A DNA stretch of 64,000 nt from Phascolarctos cinereus. Taxonomy: Eukaryota; Chordata; Mammalia; Diprotodontia; Phascolarctidae. The notes beneath the pieces were generated by a model, which was not told the DNA's origin, did no database searches, and worked only from the letters and a program-made list of their open reading frames with translations. The DNA lies in assembly GCF_002099425.1 (NCBI RefSeq), contig NW_018343990.1, positions 806,001 to 870,000 of the forward strand, given 5' to 3'. Within the stretch, counting starts at the first letter, position 1, and every line of letters begins with the position of its first letter. The position numbers and the translations under genes are program-made. Positions 37,028 through 50,993 of the stretch are shown piece after piece.

Positions 37028-40000
37028 TTTAGTGTTATATACATTAAAACAGTAAGGTTCCTGAAATTGTAAGAAGCATTATAGAGGATCAAAGGCCATG
37101 TGAGTCATTGATAAATGATACCAATACAGTTTCTGTCTCTGAACTCTGAAGTTTTGGGCCTTTGTGATTATGAATAATATGAACGGAAATAGGAAAATGT
37201 GGCTGATGAACAGGGAGGAAAGTTTGAGGTTTCCCTGGCATCTCAAATTGGAAATATCCATCCTAAAGTTGCAAGTCCTTTGGAAATCAGGAATTAAGGT
37301 TAATCTACATAGAAGTGATAATTGAAGCCGTGGAAATAAATGAGCCTACAGAGGGAGAGAATGTAGAGAGTGAAGAGAGCAATAAAGTAGAATGAGTAAT
37401 AATAATAATAGCTGGCATTTATGTAGCACTTTTAGATTTGTAAAGCACTTTATATATGTCAACTCAAGTTAAGAATGTTATATTGAGTTTAATAATTATA
37501 GTTTTTCTCCCAGTGTTTTTGTCACTGTTGAATGTTAGCCAAAGCAACTTGGTGTAGTCAAGTTTTGCTTAGATTGTTTTATAATTATTATTGATCATGA
37601 ATTATTGATCATGAATTTTCTAATTTTAGGTGGTGGTTGAACTACCAAAAGTGGATTTTGCAGGTTCCCAAAGTGATCTAGGTAACTACAAAATATAAAA
37701 GGAACAAGTGTGGTTGTGAATGCTTAAAAAAAATCCTACAAGAAAAATGAAAAAGTTTTGAGTTATTTTGAAACAATTCTAGGGGAACACGCCATTGTAA
37801 CACATTAAAGCTAAGTAATTAAAAAGTTTAAAAATATTTTACTGTATTATATCGAGTTACTGTAAGTATATTATTTGAATAACACTTTTGTTAAGCTAAT
37901 GTGATCAAGGAATGAGCCACTAGTTTGTACAGTGGTAGAGTGCTGGACTGGGAGTCAGGAAGACCTGAGTTCAAAATCCCACATCAGTTGTTTCCTTAGC
38001 TATGTGACCCAAGGCAAGTCACTTAAACTTTTTCAGTTTCTTCATCTATAAAATGGGTTTAATAATAATATCTACCTCACAGGCTTGTTGTGAGGGTAAA
38101 ATTATATATAATATATGTAATGAGCTATGCAAATTTCAAAGCACTTTATAAAATGCTAGTTATTATTATGAATTTACTTTTTAGTTAACAGAGCAATAAC
38201 CAATCCTATTTGTCCCTATTGTTATAAAAACAGTATTTAGTAGTATTTTCCTAAGGTAAGGGAGATATGTACTTTAGTTATATATACTTCTGTTAGCCAG
38301 AAAACTACATTTTTTCCTTAATTGAAAATGAAAAAGAATCCTGTGCTTGTAACTGCAAAGCAGGAGTTTCAGAACTTTATTTTTATTTAGAACTTTATTT
38401 TCAAATACATTTTCATGACATTTACTATTTTTAGTTTCCCTAAACAAAAAGTCAGAGCCATTAAATATGTTAGATCAAATGCAAAAGTTTTTGCAAAATT
38501 TGTAAGCACAGTAGTTTTTTCTCTCCTTGCCTACAACTATCACCGTGGTGAAAATACCATGTATTTGTTTTTAAGTAGTTAAAGGTAGTTAGCTAGAGTT
38601 CTACTGAATATAGAGTTTGGATTAAATCTTGACTTTTCTAGACAAAGTAAATATGAAATCATTTAGAATCTTAACTGGCAACCTAAAGTAAGAAAGTAAC
38701 AGTAAACTAAAGCATACTAAAGGCTAAAAGCTGTTATGTTATCTCAAAGTGATTTTGACCAATACTATCTGCTCTCCATTTCTTAGCTTATTCTTTACTT
38801 TGTGGCTTATAGTTCCAACATGAATCTGAAATAATGAAGCATCCAGGTGCATTTTCAACAAAGGATAATATTTATAGTAAAAAATTTCCCAAATTTCGGA
38901 CTCCATTTCTTCATTTAATCTTATTTACTTCATGTAAGCATCTAATTATCAATAAGAAACTGTAGTTTAATAGTAATGACTTAGATCTGCCAGATATTGC
39001 TAGAAAGTGCAGTTATCCAATCCATATCTCAACTTTGCCCATCATGTTTTCGATATATCATGGGTTGGCATAAAAAATTAAATGGGAATTCTTTGGCAGT
39101 TGTGCAGAAACCGTGCAGAAAGAGTTTGGAAATGCAGAAATGCATAAAACGTATGTATAGGATTGTATAATAGCAACATATTTTATCTTTTAATACCATA
39201 ATAATTCAGACTTCTCCTGTACAAAGGGAGGGCCAAAAAATTTTACACAGATTTTCCAGATCATGGGGGTGCCCTCTAAACCCCTGTGATTGTGGAAGGG
39301 ATAACTCTACTGATGAAGATTACAGAGTCTTGATCTGGAGGCTAAAGACGTTAGAGAAACAGATGTTATTTTCATTACTGGTAACCACTGAAGTCAAGAA
39401 GTTCAGAAGTGAATAGTATTAGTAATGCTGAAGCTTAGAATGAACTAGCAGAGAAAGAATGAGCTGGCAGAGAAAGCTAATGGCAGCAATAAGGGGTGTT
39501 TTGGTTGTTGTTGGCCATATTGGGGAACAGAGGAAGGCATCAGGCCAGTGCTTAGGGTAGACGGAACAAGAATCATTGGCGGCAGAGAGGAGGCAGACTT
39601 ACCTTATTTTGCTTCTGTTTTCTCTGCCGTGGGTGATCTTTGGACCGGAAAGGAGAGAACAAAGCTAGTGAGCAGGAAGTTGATACCCAAGATAGATAAG
39701 GAGATAGTAAGAGATATTGCCTAGTTGGCCTTGATGATCATAGTTAAGTCACCAGGCCCAGATGAACTTCGTCATAGGTTACTGAAAACATTAATTGATG
39801 TGACTGCCGTACTTCCATCAGTAGTCTCTGAAAGATCAGGGAGAATGTGAAAGGTGCTACAGGATTGGAGAAGGGCAAATTCCCAGTTGTCAAAACATGA
39901 AGGGAAAAAAGTCTTCACACTATAACAGTGAGTTGACTCTGATTCCTGAAAAAATTCTAGAATATGTTATTAAATGAATGGTTAATAAACACCTCATAAA

Positions 40001-43000
40001 GGAAGTGGTAATCACAGAGCAGGAGAATGGCTTCATGAAGAGCGGGTCATGTTGCACTAACACTTTTTTATTTTTTTGACAAAGTTTGAAAATCAGGAGA
40101 ATGCTCTACTATTTCTTGCGGAAATGATGGAGAGATGTGGGCTAGAAGATATGTAAGATGGGATTCACAACTGATAGAATGGCCAGACCCAAAGACTAGC
40201 CACAAATTAATTGATTGAACTTCTCCAGTGGATGTTCTGGTATTCTGTGCTTGGCTGTATGCAGTTTAACATTTTTATCAAAGATGTAGCCTTGGAAGGG
40301 ACCTTTGAGATTGTGATAAGAGCAGTATAAGCTTTACATAGGCCAGGTTGGTTTCCCTAGGGCAAGGAGGCCATCCCTTTGGATTTGGTTGGTCCTTTTG
40401 TCTAAGGCTTGAACCGATGATGTGCTTTCCTTTGTCAGACCACAGTTATGGGCATCACATTTTAGGATGTAAATAGATAAGCCAAAGGGTATCCCAAGAA
40501 GAGCAACCAGGCTGATGAAGGCCCCCACTTCCATGCTATGTAAGGATCAATTAGAAGAATTGGAGATGTTTGGTCCAAAGAAGAGAAGACTTGGGGTGGG
40601 CAGGAGGAGGAACATAATCATTATCTTCAGGTATTTCATAGACTCTTATTTGGTAAAGATGAATTAGAGCTGTTCTGTTTGGTCTCAGAGTACAGAACCA
40701 GGAGCAATGGATGTGAAGGTTACAAAGGGACAAGTTTAGACTTGATGTGAGGGAACATTTCCTGACAATTATAGCTCTCCAAAAGTAGAATGGAATGCCC
40801 TCAGGAGATAAAAAGGCTCTCCGTCATTGTAGGTCCCCAAGCAAAGGCTAGATGACCATTTCGTGGGGTATGTTGTAGAGAAAACAAATTTGCAGTGGTA
40901 GGTTGAGCTTCTGTAAAATAGTAAATAGCTTCTATCTCCTTTTCTTTATCTTCTAACCCTTATTTTTAATAATGAATTTAATATTTCTATATTTCCTTAA
41001 TTTCTGAAAATAGCTCTGTATTCAATCAAGTGTACTTCAGGAATATTTCACCACTAATTTAATTTAAGGCATTGTAACAAGATGCAGAATAACTTTATTA
41101 AAGCATAAGGAATTTTGATGCTTGATAAATTCTTAAGTTCTGTGCAGAGATGTGGTTTGAATTGATGTGAAAGTAGCTTTTAGATGCTTTAGGTTGTGAA
41201 ATTGCTGATAAACTATCTGAAGTTTTTTGAATATGATTTATGATAAGAGCATAGTATTCTATAAAGGGATGTTCCACCTCTCCCTTAACGAGGAATAGGG
41301 AACACTTTTTAATCAGGAAAAATCATCGTTTTAGACTATTTCTTCATGTAATGTTGGTAAAAGGTAATTTCTAATGAGCTGAAAAAGATAAAGGGGGGAA
41401 ATTCCTTGGTTAATATTTCCAAGTTAATATCCCATTTTCTTCTGCAATCATTTATTAAGAGCCTTTGTGCAAAGTGTTAGGGAATAGATCAAGAAACTAC
41501 AATTAGTATTCCACTTTTAAGCTGTAGCTAGGCTCCTACATTGCCCAAGAAAATATTTTACTGAAGGATATTAATAGGAAGTCAGATTTGAGATATTACC
41601 TTGCTTATCTTTTTAAGTTACATATCAGCAAAGTATATGACAGAATATATACATATATATATAAATACATATTTATTTAATTTCAAGATATACTAGACCA
41701 AAGTATACATTATACCCACATGTTTATTAGTTATAATTAATAATTGTTATTTAGCCTGCTCGTAAGTATGGCTCTATGCATGCATTTTAATTATATTGAT
41801 TCACACTTTGCCATCTTTTCCTAACATAAAACATTTAAGTAATAACAAGTGATTTTGGAGTTTTTTATAAGACATTTAAGTAATAACAAGTGATTTTGGA
41901 GTTTTTTTTAAGGTCTTTAGTTACCACTTGTACAAATAGAATAACTCGTTTTTGGTCTGGCTATTTTTAGGTTTAATACCAGGAGGAAAGATAAAGCTGG
42001 TACACAGCTCTACAATTCAGTTGAATAACAGGTAAGTCCCCTATATCATGTTTAATATGCTAAAAATAATATTTTTATCTTATTAGGCTCATTACCCTCC
42101 CTTAAAAGCAAGATAGAAATGAGATTTTGCATTTTAAAATGAATACATGATGAATTTTGGCAACCATTATATTATTTGTACTATGAAATGGTTCATTGGT
42201 AAGAAGCATATATGCTTAGAGAAATGTCTGATGGATCTATGACTTTGTTCCTTAGGTCAGGGACCTTTTTTGTATCGTGAAGCTGTTTGGCAGTTTGGTT
42301 AAGCCTATTAGACCCTTCTCAGAATAGTATTTTAATGTGTATAAAATGAAATACATAACACTGCAAATGGGACCAATTATATTCAAAGAATTATCAAAAT
42401 ATTAAGAAAACAAAGCAAAACAAAACTTCACAGACTGCACAAAACCAAACTTCCTTCTCTTAGGATACGGATGCTTTAACTTTTGTAGATCATTGTTATT
42501 TGATTTGTATTTTAAATCTATTTAAAATATGCCATGTCAAGAAGTCAAGGATCTGTGATTTTGTTACTGAGGGAATTCCTTCCACCAATGAAGAGTGCAA
42601 CCTGTCTGTAATTTAGTACATGAGTCTTAGAAATTGCCCGAGGAGGGGCAGCTAGGTGGCGCAGTAGATAGAGCTCCATCCTTGGTGTCAAGAGGACCTG
42701 GGTTCAAATCTGGCCTCAGACACCTGACACTTACTAGCTGTGTGACCTTGGGCAAGTCACTGAACCTGATTGCCTTACCAAAAAGCAAAAAAAAAGAAAA
42801 AAAAGAAAAGAAATTGCCCAGAGAGGTTGCTTGATTTACCTGTGGTGACGCAGTGTCAGAAGAGAGATTTGAATCCAAGTCTTCCTGACTTGATATCTAG
42901 CACTCCACCATGCTGTGTGGCCTCAATTTAGATAATAGGATACCAAAGTTAAATTGTCCTTAAATAATTCAGTTTCTGGAAGCAGATGTAATATTTATGT

Positions 43001-46000
43001 GAAACTTTTTTATTAGTCTGGGAACTATTCCAGAAATAAAAATTCCTCCTTCTGTATGTATAAATCCTTCTTACTGTATGTAGCTAACTGAAAATTTGAG
43101 CAAATTTCATCAGAACTTTATCTTGTTTGTGGCATCTATTTCATGATATTATATCTTATAACAGTATCACTTAATAGTGTGAAAATAGGAATTAATTTTG
43201 ATATCTTTATTGTGTTGATTATTCCCCCCCAAGCTTATCCCCATTACACAGAATTCTTGCTCATGGTTTTAGATATATACTATTTTATTATTTTTAGGAA
43301 AGCTCTATTTATTCCTATACCTTCTACTGTTTTTTTTTAACAGAAATGGGTGTTATATTTTGTCAAAAGCTTTTCTTGCATCTATTGAAATAACTATTTG
43401 ATTTTTGTTGGTTTTGTTTTAACATGGTCAGTTATGTTCTTAGTATTCCTGATACAAACCAGCCCTAAATTTCTGGTATAAATCCAGATTGATCAGTGTT
43501 GATCTTTGTAATATGTTACTATAGTCTCCTTGCTAATATTTTATTAAAAAATGCTTTCATCAACATTCATTAGAGAAATTGACCTTCAGTTTTCTTTCTT
43601 TATTTTGATTCTCTCTGGCTTAGGAATCAAAACTATATTTGTGACATAGAAGGAATTTCATAGGGTCCCTTGTTTGCCTATTTTTCAAGGAGTTTATATA
43701 GTATTGGAATTTACTGTTCTTTAAATGTTTGGTAGAATGCACTTGTAAATCCATCTGGTCTTGGTTTGTCCAGAGAAAGAACTGGTAGAGTCTGAATGCA
43801 ATTCAAAGCATACTTTTTTTACTTCATTTTTCTTGGGGTTTTGTTTTGGGTTTGTTTTTTTTTTTTGGTTTGTGTTTTCTTTTGCAACATGGCCAATAAG
43901 GAAATATATTTTGCATCATTGCGCATGTATGATCTATGTCAAATTGCTTATGTTCTCAAAGAGGGGAGAGGAGAGGGAGGGAGAAAATTTGAAACTCAAA
44001 ATTTATAAAAATAAATTTTAAAATTGTTTTTGCATATAATTGGAAAAATATAAAAATTTTAAAAAGAGAAATGAGAACATTTGAAACAGCTTTTATGGGG
44101 AATGGGATAACAAATTGATTAGGGAGTAGTAGGATGATTTCCTTGTTGCATTGAAAGACCAGTTGAAATTAAAGCACATTAAAGCACATAAATTTGTAGT
44201 GCACCCAGCATTTGGTTCCAGGGACATTTAGTGACTTGCCCAAGGCCATACAATAGTAAATGTCAGAGGGAGGGTTTGAACGCAAGACTTCTGCCTCCAG
44301 AACAAGTGTTCTTTCGTATCTATGTTTTTATTTATTTATTTTTTTGTGAGGCAATTGAGGTTAAGTGACTTGCCCAGAGTCACACAGCTAGTGAGAGTGT
44401 CCTGTGTCTGAGGCCTGATCTGAATTCAGATCCTCCTGACTCCAGGGTTGGTGCTCTCTCCACTGTGCCTCCTAGCTGCCCCCTGTTCTTTCCTATCTAG
44501 TCCAACCTCTTTGACTTTACAGGTGAGGAAATTGAAGCTTAGTAATGTGAAGGGACTTACTTGAGATCATTTAGTTAGTTAGTGACATGGTAGGATCTAG
44601 ATCCAGTCCCTTTGGGCTTGGGGATTAGAGTTCATTCATTCACATGCATTCATTCATCAGCCATTCATTCCGCCATTCATTGAATACTCACTTTATACCA
44701 GGCAATGTGTTAGATGCTGGGAATATAAAGACAAAAAAGAAATAGCCCTAGTACACGGTGCCTGCTTCTTCTACTATTTCTAAGTTGTTGTGTTGTCTTG
44801 TTTTTTTTTGAGAAAATGACATGGATTGTATTTGGATTTGTAAATTAACCAAAGAATAAGTCTTGGAATTTATTATTCTGCTTTGAATCAGATGAGTTTG
44901 GGTGATTCCTACAGAGAAATATTCAATTAATTGTTCCTGACCTAAGATGCTGTCCGTAGTTCATAGCATGTTTTTTGTTTGTTTTTTTGTTTTTGTTTTT
45001 TTTTTTTACTTTTGTCTGGTGCCCTTTCAGTTTTTCTCATTAGAGAGAAAACCACAGTTAAATGCTAGTCTTCCTTTCAAACATCTCTGACTCCTGTTAT
45101 ATGTTAAACAGGGAAGCCACGTGTGTGGCTTAGGGCCGTCTTCCAGTAGCTGCGTCCGTTAGCAGGTGAGATCAAGGCTGATGTGCATTTGAATGCAGTG
45201 GGCTGTTAGGGCACCACCAACCACTTTTATTTATCTTTTGTTTTATTCTCATAGCATTCATGTTGAAGGCAGGTGATATTTTTCCATTTTATAGGTTGAA
45301 AAATTGAGTTAGGAGCAGGTTAATTGATATGTTGAAGGTCATTATCACATAGTTTTACTTGGATCTGAACTCTTAACTCTTTCCCCAGTATTGTATCAGA
45401 TAGCAGATAGGCTAATTTCTCCAATGGAAAATAAGCAGTTTCCTCTGTGTAATCTAACTATGAAGTAAATGCCTATGCCAAATATTTAATGCCATGTTAA
45501 TGCTATTTACATATCCTTGAGGTTTTTAAAGACAAATTCTATTCACATTGTTTTTCTATTGCATTTTCTTAGCTTTCCCCCTAAAGTTAACACAAGTGTG
45601 AGGCCTATGCAGACACTGATTGTTAAGTTTTTACCTTCAGATCCTAATCGTTACATTATTGGTACAGACAGGGTAAGTAATATTCAAAATTTCCTTCTGT
45701 AAACTGATTCCTTTCATTTCCCAGGATTTTCCCAAAATGCCTTTAAAAATCATTCCATGTTTTCAGTGTGAGTCAGTAAATGATTTTTCCTCATAAATTT
45801 AATGTGCTCACTATTCCCAGAGTGGACCAGGGCTGGATGTATAGACCTAGAATTCATTTGAATAATTCAGGGGTGGGGAACCTGTGGCCTTGAGGCCTGG
45901 AATAGATGATCACTGGGGGCTGATGAGGTCAACAAGTGGAAAGCTTTAGAGAAAAAAGAGAAGGGTGCTGTAGCCACCACCCTCGTTTAGGGTCCTCATC

Positions 46001-49000
46001 ACCTATTGCCTGTACTATTGCAAGAGCTTTCTAATTATTCTCCCTGACCCAAGTCTACTCATTCCAATCTATCCTCCACAGCTGCCAGAGTGATTTCCAA
46101 AAGTGCAGGTCTTACTACAGTGAACTCTCCTTTTACTACTAGGATAAATAAAAACTCTTTCTGGTGTTTTGAAGCTCTTCAAACCCTGACCCCATCCTAC
46201 CTTTCCAGCCTTATTATACTTACTTTCCTCTAGCCTCGCTCTTTCTCATGGAGGACACCCTATCTATCACCTCTGCTTCTACTGTCTTCCATGCTTGGCA
46301 TGCACTTCCACCTCATGTCTGCTTCTCAGAATCCTGTTGTACTTGAAGACTAACCTTAAACCCCATTTTCCACAGGAGGTCTTTCCTATTTTCCCTGCAG
46401 CTCTTAACTACCTCTCCGTTCCCCCCAAAAGTTATGTTATGTTATATTATATCTGTATTATATATGTGCATGTTGTCTTCCGTGTTAGAATCTAAGTGTC
46501 TTCAGATTGGGAATAATTTAACTTTTTTTAATCGCACAGTGCCTAATGCATAATAGTTTCTGATAAATGCATTTTGATTGAATGATTGGAATACATTCTG
46601 TCTACTTTAGATATCTGTTATCAATTTCTTCATATTAATAGGGTGTTATAAGTCATGGTGCAAGACATGATTCAAAAGTGTCGCCAAAACTGTTCAAACC
46701 TCAGCAACGTGAAGAAAGACCAGTGAAAGTTACTGTGATTGACTTTTCACCATTTGGAGAGCCAGTGTTTTTGGTATGAAAGTTTTTTTTTTAATGTATT
46801 CTTCCTATTTGATTTTATTTTCTGTTTGGGGAGCATGATGCTTGTGAAGATTTACTTGTAAAATTATTGCATATGCAAACATTATTCCTATTCTTTAAAT
46901 AAATAGGATGTTAGTAACTTAGAGTTTTAGGAAGAACAGTGGGATTTTTTTTTAAATTAGTAACTTCTAAGTTAAAAAGCTAAGATCCTATGTTGGTACT
47001 TCATTGTGAGAGGGAGGAAGCCCTGAACTCTGAAAGGCTGTGGTAGGCCAGGGTCAGCTTTGACAGGCTTTACCAAGCTGCCAAGGGCCTGGAGTGTGTG
47101 CTGGGTGATTGTAAATCATATGCGTACCAGGCAAAAGGTGTTGTTGTCAGAAGGCTGGCTTTCAGACACTTAATTCTTTTTGGTTCATAAAAACCACCTC
47201 CCAAGGCTTGGACTGATAGAGGTTTACATTGGCAGATGAAATCACAGATCTTTATAGTTTTAAAGTACACTGTATAATTAAATGTACAAGGTTATGTTCT
47301 GTGAAATTTCCCCTTGATTATCTCTTGCAAAACAGTAAATTGCCTTTTGTCTCCTCCTCCTTTAGCTTTGCACTGCTTGTAATGTCTTAATTACATTTGT
47401 AGTTTAAACTAGCCTATTGAATTGAAATGAATAGCAGTCATGCTTTTCTGTATTCCTCCTGCCAATTTAGTCCTTTCCCCCAATTTTGCTGCTTGTTTAC
47501 AAGAAACATGTACTAAGGAATATACAGATTGGTTGACTAGGATCTTTCTCCATCCTGGCATGAATCTATAATCACGGCAAGTAAGGTGTTCGTATATTAA
47601 TAATGGTTTTTGCCCTTGGAGATAAAACAAATAAGTACCTCATTAAGTAAAGCCTTCCTTGTTCAGCACCTCTTTATGTGTGCCCCTCAAAATCTGAAGC
47701 CTGCAGTTTAGAAAATTTCATAGATCATGTGTCCAAGGAGAATAATCGAAAAGGTATTTATAATTATGGTTTTCTAGTACTCTTGTTCCAGTTTAATCAA
47801 AATATGAATTGTTAATAATAATATTATTCTCTTTTTCAATTAAATTCAGGTTTATGTCATTATTGCTATTGTTATTACTACTAGGGTAGAACAACCTAGG
47901 CTCAGTAGGAAAAAATCAGAGCTAATTTTTTTTCTTTTGCTCGAAGAAGTGTCCTAATTTTATTCATAATTACCTGTCAGTGTATGTGGCAAGACATATT
48001 CTGCAAAGGTTATAAATTTAAAAAAACACAACTCACTCCAAAAAACACTAAGAAAAAGCAATGAGATTTTCTTTGGAGATTACATGAGAACTATAGTGGT
48101 GTTAAAACAGTTTTTGTTCAACCTTAGCTGTTAAATGATAAATGAGATCACCAATCTGCTTCAGTTTTTGAATTAAAATTAAAATTGTTGTTGAATTGTT
48201 GAATTTCTAAATTTTGTCAATATTCAATAGCTTAGCTTTTCTGAATTTTTGCCTCTTGTTTTCTAAATGTTAGATATGTATGTAAATTTGGTTTTAGCCA
48301 TTGCATATATTCTCCCTTGGGAAATGACTTTTTGAAAATAAAATGAATGAAATCAATTGCACATTTTTTCAGGCAGCATTTAATTCATGTTATGGTGGCC
48401 AAAAGAAGTCATAACTCCTCAGTTTAGGCTATTATTTTGAAGCGTGAGGGTTGATAAATTAGTGGGTTTTGCTTCTTTGAAGATTTTCACCTAGGTCATA
48501 TAAGTAGCAAATGGGTAGAACAGATGTATAATACTATAAAAATAGTTGGCTATTCTTTTGTATCTAAAGGCAACTTTGGTAGCCTATATGTTAGTAGCTG
48601 ATATTTCAACTTTCATTAATAATTAACATCTATTTTAACTGTGGAATTTATCATACCTCTCAGAAGTATCATTTTATTGAGTTGTTTATTTTTGGTTAGC
48701 CTATTTATGTTTTTCTTTCTGTGTTACAGGCTGGCTGTTCAGATGGAAGCATTAGATTACATCAGCTAAATTCTGAATGTCCAATTTGTCAGTGGAATAA
48801 CAGTACCAATGGCCAGGCAATTATCGCCTTAAAGTGGACACAGACAAGACCTGCTGTGTTTTTGGTCCAGGATGACATATCCAACATTTACATTTGGGAT
48901 CTATTAGAAAATGATCTGGGACCTGTCGCCAAACAACTTATCTCTCCAGATAAGTAAGTCAGATAAAATTTGTAATGAACTGTCAGAAGCATTTCTTTGC

Positions 49001-50695
49001 ATAAGGTCTTTGATGGTCAGTCTGTGAGCCTTTGATTTTTCCTTCTGTTTTTCAGTTGATATTTGAGACCACTAGGCTACATCAGAATGTTATGGATTCT
49101 GAAAGACTGCCTATATTTACTTATATGTCATACCCTACAACTTTCTTCTTCCTCTTTTAAAAATTAATTATTGTTCATATTTGGTTAAATTCAGGTTATT
49201 TGGATATTAGACTTATACTTAATACCCAAGAATTGAAATAGGTGCACCTGAGAGCAAAATCAGTTTAAGAACATAAATTAAATTTCAGCTTTTGAGGAAT
49301 TTATAAGCATATGTTGTTCCCTAGTTATTTGGTGAATGTGGGATTTAGAGGCAGAGACCCACCAGACTTGTCTGGTTATTCCATAGTCTGAATAGCTTCC
49401 TTTATATAGGTTCCTTGGATAAAGGGATTCAAGGTAAAAACAAAAAAGATAAAGAATCTGAGGAGACACAAGAGCATCATTTGTGAGGCTGGAGTGGGGG
49501 CACAAGATGTACACAAAAAAGGAAATACAAGGTAACTTGAGGATGGAGTGAACATGGACACTGAGGGCAGTCAGGAAGAGCTTCACAAAAGAGGGGGTAC
49601 CAGAGGTGAGCCCTAAGAGAAGCACCGAATTCTCAAAGGTAAAGGGGAGGAGGTAGTGTACACAAGGTGTAAGAAATGGGGAAAATCCCAGAAATAGGAG
49701 AGGGTATGTTGAATGAAAGGAAAGGCAAGTTTGGGCTGGAACACCAAGTAGGGGAAGGAAAAATATGAAATGTCTGGAAAGGCAAGTTGTAGCCAGATTG
49801 TAAAGAGCTTTAAATGGAAGGCTGAGGAACTTGTATTTGATCCTAAAGGCAAGAGGAGTCATTGAAAATGTTTAGTAGAATAGTGACATGGGCAGACCTG
49901 TACCTTAGGGATCCTAATATAACAGTTGTGCGGAAGATGGATTGGAGAAGGGACAGAATGGAAATAGAGAAACCAATTAGGAGGCTGTTCTATTGAGAGA
50001 TGATGAGGGCCTGAAATAGGGTAGAGACATGATTGTCCGAACGGGGAAAAAGAGATGCAAAAAAGGCAGTAGCTTGAGATGGGGTAGCATGGTTAAATGA
50101 ACATTTATTAAATATGGGGGAGATCTGGACATGTTTATAGGCATCAGGGAAGGAGTCAGTAGATAAGATTAGAGGTATGAGAAAAGGAAAATGGTTAAAG
50201 ACAAAATCTCCTAGAAGAGAAGGTTGGGGATCCAAGGCACAGCGTCTCCTGTTCCATAGAGACTGGCATAAAGGAGGAAAGACTTAGGGAATGACATAGA
50301 AGGGCTCGGTCATATTGAATAGACTCTGTTTTCTTAGTAAAATAGATGTGTAAAGAGGAGGAGAGTGAAGGTGTTGGCAAAGGGGCCTTGAGAAACGAAG
50401 AGAAGGTTGGGAACGGCCACTGTGGGAAATATGATAGAGTCAGGCAACGTCTACCAAGCTAAATTGTTCACCTTTGTTCACATGTGTCTTGTTCTTTATT
50501 TCTTGTGTGCCTTTTCTAATACTACTTATTACTCATGCAATTCCACCCCACCCTTTCAACCTATTGACATCTTTCAAGCTGTAGCTAAGTGTTCTTCGAG
50601 AATGAAAGAACAGACAGCAACTTCTGTGAGTAGAGAAGGAGCGTCCCACTAGGGACCAAACTTCCAGTTGGGCAACCTGGTTTTCTTTCCTTCCT

Positions 50696-50775
<80 letters not shown>

Positions 50776-50834
50776 TTTTCTTTCTTTCTTCCTTCTTTCT
50801 TTCTTTCTTCCTTCTTTTCTTTCTCTTTCTTTCT

Positions 50835-50883
<49 letters not shown>

Positions 50884-50926
50884 TTTCTTTCTTCCTTCCT
50901 TCCTTCCTTCCTCTTCCTTCCTTCCT

Positions 50927-50993
<67 letters not shown>

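Noticed and set aside
36837-37092. Frames with poly-Tyr, poly-Leu or poly-Ser
   Set aside because: CTA/CTG trinucleotide repeat read in three frames.
42645-42720. tRNA gene
   Set aside because: The tRNA-like head with A- and B-box-like text belongs to the CORE-SINE; followed by SINE core and A-tail and flanked by a target-site duplication.
42634-42878. Frames on both strands over 42.6-42.9 kb
   Set aside because: SINE sequence; similar wording is found in the other CORE-SINE copies.
49278-49862. A 194-codon minus-strand open frame, the second longest in the window
   Set aside because: It overlaps family B repeat, has no domain, no conserved start context and many low-complexity residues.
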